Positions 61,912-64,000 of a stretch of DNA of 64,000 nt are shown here, piece by piece. Position 1 is the first letter of the stretch. Every line of letters begins with the position of its first letter. The notes beneath the pieces are model-generated. The model was given only the letters and a program-made list of their open reading frames with translations. It did no database searches and had not been told where the DNA came from. This DNA is from JBOGVA01 sp050692195. GTDB lineage: Bacteria; Actinomycetota; UBA4738. Made by a program: the position numbers and the translations under genes. The DNA lies in the NCBI GenBank assembly GCA_050692195.1, contig JBOGVA010000093.1:1-64000 (forward strand), written 5' to 3'.

Positions 61912-61919
61912 CAAATGAG
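61912..61919. repeat. target-site duplication, right copy (CAAATGAG)
   Basis: Identical to 60041-60048. Confidence 0.85.
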
Positions 61920-61948
61920 ACTAGTCCCTACGCGAATACGCAAGCTGG

Positions 61949-62599
61949 TCAGGCCACCGCATCGTGGTGGAAGATCGAGCAGGGCCCTACTCTTGAGCCA
62001 CCGGCTCGCTGGGGGCCTCCGTCTGCGGCGCCTCGACCGGGTGAACGCCCACGCCGAACTGCCTCTGCCTGCGGGTCCAGGTGCGCTCGCCCATCTCGGG
62101 AGACTCGGCCGGACAGCTTGTCCATTCGCTCGCGCAGGTTGTCGAGGTACTTCTTGGGATCCCCCCTGGACTCCGGGTACGTCGGATGGAGCGCGATCAT
62201 CAAGGCGATCTCGCGGCGTATCGCTCCCCACCGGGTAGCGGCCACGCGGTGTTTCTCGGCCCGCTCGGAGAAGCGGAGGAACGTCTGGAGGCTGGCCAGG
62301 ACCGCCGCCGCCACGCTGACCATGCCGACCGTGATGGCGAAGGGAACCGAGCGTTCGTCCTGCAGGGTGGCGAAGACGCTGGTTCCGACGAACGTGGTGA
62401 ACATGACCACGGGCACCCCGAGCATCACGTTGTACTTCGCCAACCTTCCGGCGATCAGGTAGTGCGTGGAGGCGCTGGCGGCGGCTCGGTTGCCCCAGTC
62501 CTGGAGGAGCTCGAGGATCGTTGCGGTCCACGGAGACGAGTCGGTCCTTTCGGGCAAGTCGATGCGCTCCTCGGTTGCAGTGGTCTTGGCCTCATCCAT
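61949..62599 (-). CDS. SLATT-domain protein with apparent C-terminal frameshift
   Basis: 216 residues as read. Residues about 35-150 match the SLATT (two-TM effector) pattern: HYLIAGRLAKYNVMLGVPVVMFTTFVGTSVFATL, then VPFAITVGMVSVAAAVLASLQTFLRFSERAEKHRVAATRWGAIRREIALMIA. SLATT proteins are predicted pore-forming effectors in bacterial conflict systems, usually next to a nucleotidyltransferase or sensor; none is nearby. After LRERMDKLS the frame turns into Arg/Gly-rich nonsense. Skipping one G near 62113 gives AESPEMGERTWTRRQRQFGV ... PVAQE with stop at 61987 and normal codon use, so a 1-nt insertion is likely. Confidence 0.75.
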   Translation of the reverse strand: MDEAKTTATEERIDLPERTDSSPWTATILELLQDWGNRAAASASTHYLIAGRLAKYNVMLGVPVVMFTTFVGTSVFATLQDERSVPFAITVGMVSVAAAVLASLQTFLRFSERAEKHRVAATRWGAIRREIALMIALHPTYPESRGDPKKYLDNLRERMDKLSGRVSRDGRAHLDPQAEAVRRGRSPGRGAADGGPQRAGGSRVGPCSIFHHDAVA

Positions 62600-62693
62600 G
62601 GCTCCCCCTAATGGCGCGACATGCCGAGCGTTTTCCCTGAGGCTTGAATTGTCAATACCGGACTTCGGGGGTTCTTGGCGGCCCCCGGCAGAC

Positions 62694-63092
62694 TCACGGA
62701 AGGGGCTGCTCGCGCGAAGAGACGAACAGGCCGTACAGCAGCGCCAGCGAGAAGGCCAGGGCCACAGCCGAGAAAAGCCACCACATCAGGCTCGACTGGT
62801 TGACCGATAACCCGAACGCGGCGTTCAACAGGACCACGGCCGTAGAGACCGCGGTCATGAACGCGAACGTCCACGACCACCACCACAGCTCCTCGATGCG
62901 GTGAGCCACCAGCACCATGAGCATGGCCAGGGCGACCGCATGTACGCCGAACAGGCGCAGCCACGCGTATTCCTGGCTCTGTGGCTGGTCGAACAGTGTG
63001 ACCAGGACGAATCGGGGGGCCACGGCGATGGCCAACCCTGCAAAGCCCCATACGGCTGCCTGCAGGTAGAGCGTCCGCCTCAACGCGTTCAC
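62694..63092 (-). CDS. four-helix membrane protein of unknown function
   Basis: 132 residues from GTG 63092 (MNALRRTLYLQAAVWGFAGLAIAVAPRFVL); GTG 63119 is an alternative, and the frame stays open to 63317. Four hydrophobic helices are visible: QAAVWGFAGLAIAVAPRF, LFGVHAVALAMLMVLVAHRI, WTFAFMTAVSTAVVLLNAAF and WWLFSAVALAFSLALLYGLF. No family is recognised. Divergent from the phosphohydrolase gene. Confidence 0.65.
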   Translation of the reverse strand: MNALRRTLYLQAAVWGFAGLAIAVAPRFVLVTLFDQPQSQEYAWLRLFGVHAVALAMLMVLVAHRIEELWWWSWTFAFMTAVSTAVVLLNAAFGLSVNQSSLMWWLFSAVALAFSLALLYGLFVSSREQPLP

Positions 63093-63197
63093 GGCTTCGG
63101 TACAATACCTGCGCTTCACCGGAGCGCGGAGCCCCAGTGCCCGCGCTCCTTTTCGGAGGTCGTTTCCTCGCGCGAACCATGCCCGTAGGAAGGAAGG

Positions 63198-64000
63198 ATG
63201 GCTCAAGGTCCACGCGTAGCGATCATCGGACTGGACTGCGGGACACCACAGCTCCTGTTCGAGCAGCTCGCCGACGAGATCCCCAACATCAGCGAGCTGA
63301 TGGGGCGCGGGATGCACGGGGAGCTGGCCAGCGTAGTCCCTCCCATCACCATCCCGGCGTGGGCCTGCGCCATGTCGGGGAAGACTCCCGGACAGCTCGG
63401 CGTGTACGGCATGCGCAACCGCAAGGACAACAGCTACGAGGGACTCTCCCTGGCCACCAGCGGCGCGATCAATGAGCCACAGGTATGGGACCTGCTAGGG
63501 CGCCGAGGCATGAAGTCCCTCCTCATCGGGGTTCCGCCGGGGTACCCGCCCAGGCCGATCGAGGGCTGGCGCGTCTCGTGCTTCCTGACCCCGCCCTCGG
63601 CCAAGAGCTTCACCTACCCCGAGGAGCTCCGGGCCGAGATCGATGAGGAGCTGGGCGGCAAGGACTACATCTTCGACATACCGAAGTATCGGGAGAAGGG
63701 CGAGGAGGTCGTGCTGGAGCAGGTCTTCGCCATGACCGAACGCAGGTTCAAGGTGGCCCGCCGGCTGGTGAGGACCAAGCCGTGGGACTTCTTCATGCTC
63801 GTCGAGATGGGGCCGGATCGCCTGCACCACGTCTTCTGGCAGCACTTCGACCCCCAGCACCCGAAGCACGAGCCCGGCAACAAGTTCGAGACGGCATTCC
63901 AGGACTACTACAGGTACCTGGACAAGGAGGTCGGCTCCCTCCTTGGTGCGCTTCCGGATGATGCCGTGGTCGTCCTGATGTCAGACCACGGAGCCAGGCG
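63198..64000 (+). CDS. alkaline-phosphatase-superfamily phosphohydrolase/phosphomutase (3' cut by window)
   Basis: ATG 63198 follows GGAAGGA; 267 residues are visible and the frame is open at the window end. MAQGPRVAIIGLDCGTPQLLFEQ start with a metal-binding Asp; PPITIPAWACAMSGKTPGQLGVYGM carries the expected Thr nucleophile; MGPDRLHHVFWQHFDP and MSDHGA provide further metal ligands. This fits the COG3379-like predicted phosphohydrolase/phosphomutase group. Substrate unknown. TACAAT at 63101-63106 is a possible -10 but lacks a good -35. Confidence 0.88.
   Translation, partial: MAQGPRVAIIGLDCGTPQLLFEQLADEIPNISELMGRGMHGELASVVPPITIPAWACAMSGKTPGQLGVYGMRNRKDNSYEGLSLATSGAINEPQVWDLLGRRGMKSLLIGVPPGYPPRPIEGWRVSCFLTPPSAKSFTYPEELRAEIDEELGGKDYIFDIPKYREKGEEVVLEQVFAMTERRFKVARRLVRTKPWDFFMLVEMGPDRLHHVFWQHFDPQHPKHEPGNKFETAFQDYYRYLDKEVGSLLGALPDDAVVVLMSDHGAR

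Overview
The window is one contiguous, GC-rich piece of a bacterial chromosome. Several features point to an actinobacterium outside the well-studied genera: a long unbroken str-S10-spc-alpha run, the order glmM-glmS-acpS-nnr-alr-hydrolase followed by tsaE-tsaB-rimI-tsaD, a deacetylase with the TFDAGAN motif, a His-rich GroEL tail, CIRCE control of groESL, zinc-type S14/L36/L24, and frequent GTG/TTG starts. The lineage is inference; no rRNA gene is present to place it.

Layout. 1-29.4 kb is the expression core: the 3' part of rpoB, then rpoC, an RmlC-like epimerase, rpsL-rpsG-fusA-tuf, the S10 and spc clusters, secY-adk-map, infA-rpmJ-rpsM-rpsK-rpoA-rplQ-truA, a lipoprotein deacetylase, and rplM-rpsI. 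rpsD is absent from its usual place between rpsK and rpoA. 29.4-43.2 kb holds envelope and housekeeping genes: glmM, glmS, acpS, nnr, alr, an alpha/beta hydrolase, a P1 peptidase, a family-4 uracil-DNA glycosylase, the t6A genes tsaE/tsaB/tsaD with rimI, an SDR epimerase-like protein lacking the catalytic Tyr, and a DUF1684 protein.

43.4-64 kb is accessory and patchy. It starts with a 2401-residue secreted Rhs/YD-repeat protein with a PA14 domain and an AT-richer toxin-like tip, followed by a probable immunity gene. Next come a DrrAB-type ABC exporter, a DJ-1/PfpI protein divergent from a GntR/FadR regulator with an FAD-linked oxidase, a degraded fragment, a VapBC pair, and groES-groL with a perfect CIRCE. 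Then there is a secreted protein, a complete 1863-bp IS1595-like element (27-bp TIRs, perfect 8-bp target duplication, membrane-protein cargo, transposase, antisense small ORF), a SLATT-domain gene with an apparent 1-nt frameshift, a four-helix membrane protein, and the 5' part of an AlkP-superfamily hydrolase cut by the window end.

Most notable: the Rhs toxin-immunity junction, where a single missing base explains a lost C-terminus and an ATGA overlap; the IS1595-like element with its transposase promoter in the terminal repeat; ribosomal protein L13 carrying a 120-residue histone-H1-like tail; a strongly folded spacer inside the S10 operon; and an S12 with Arg at the Lys88 streptomycin-resistance position.
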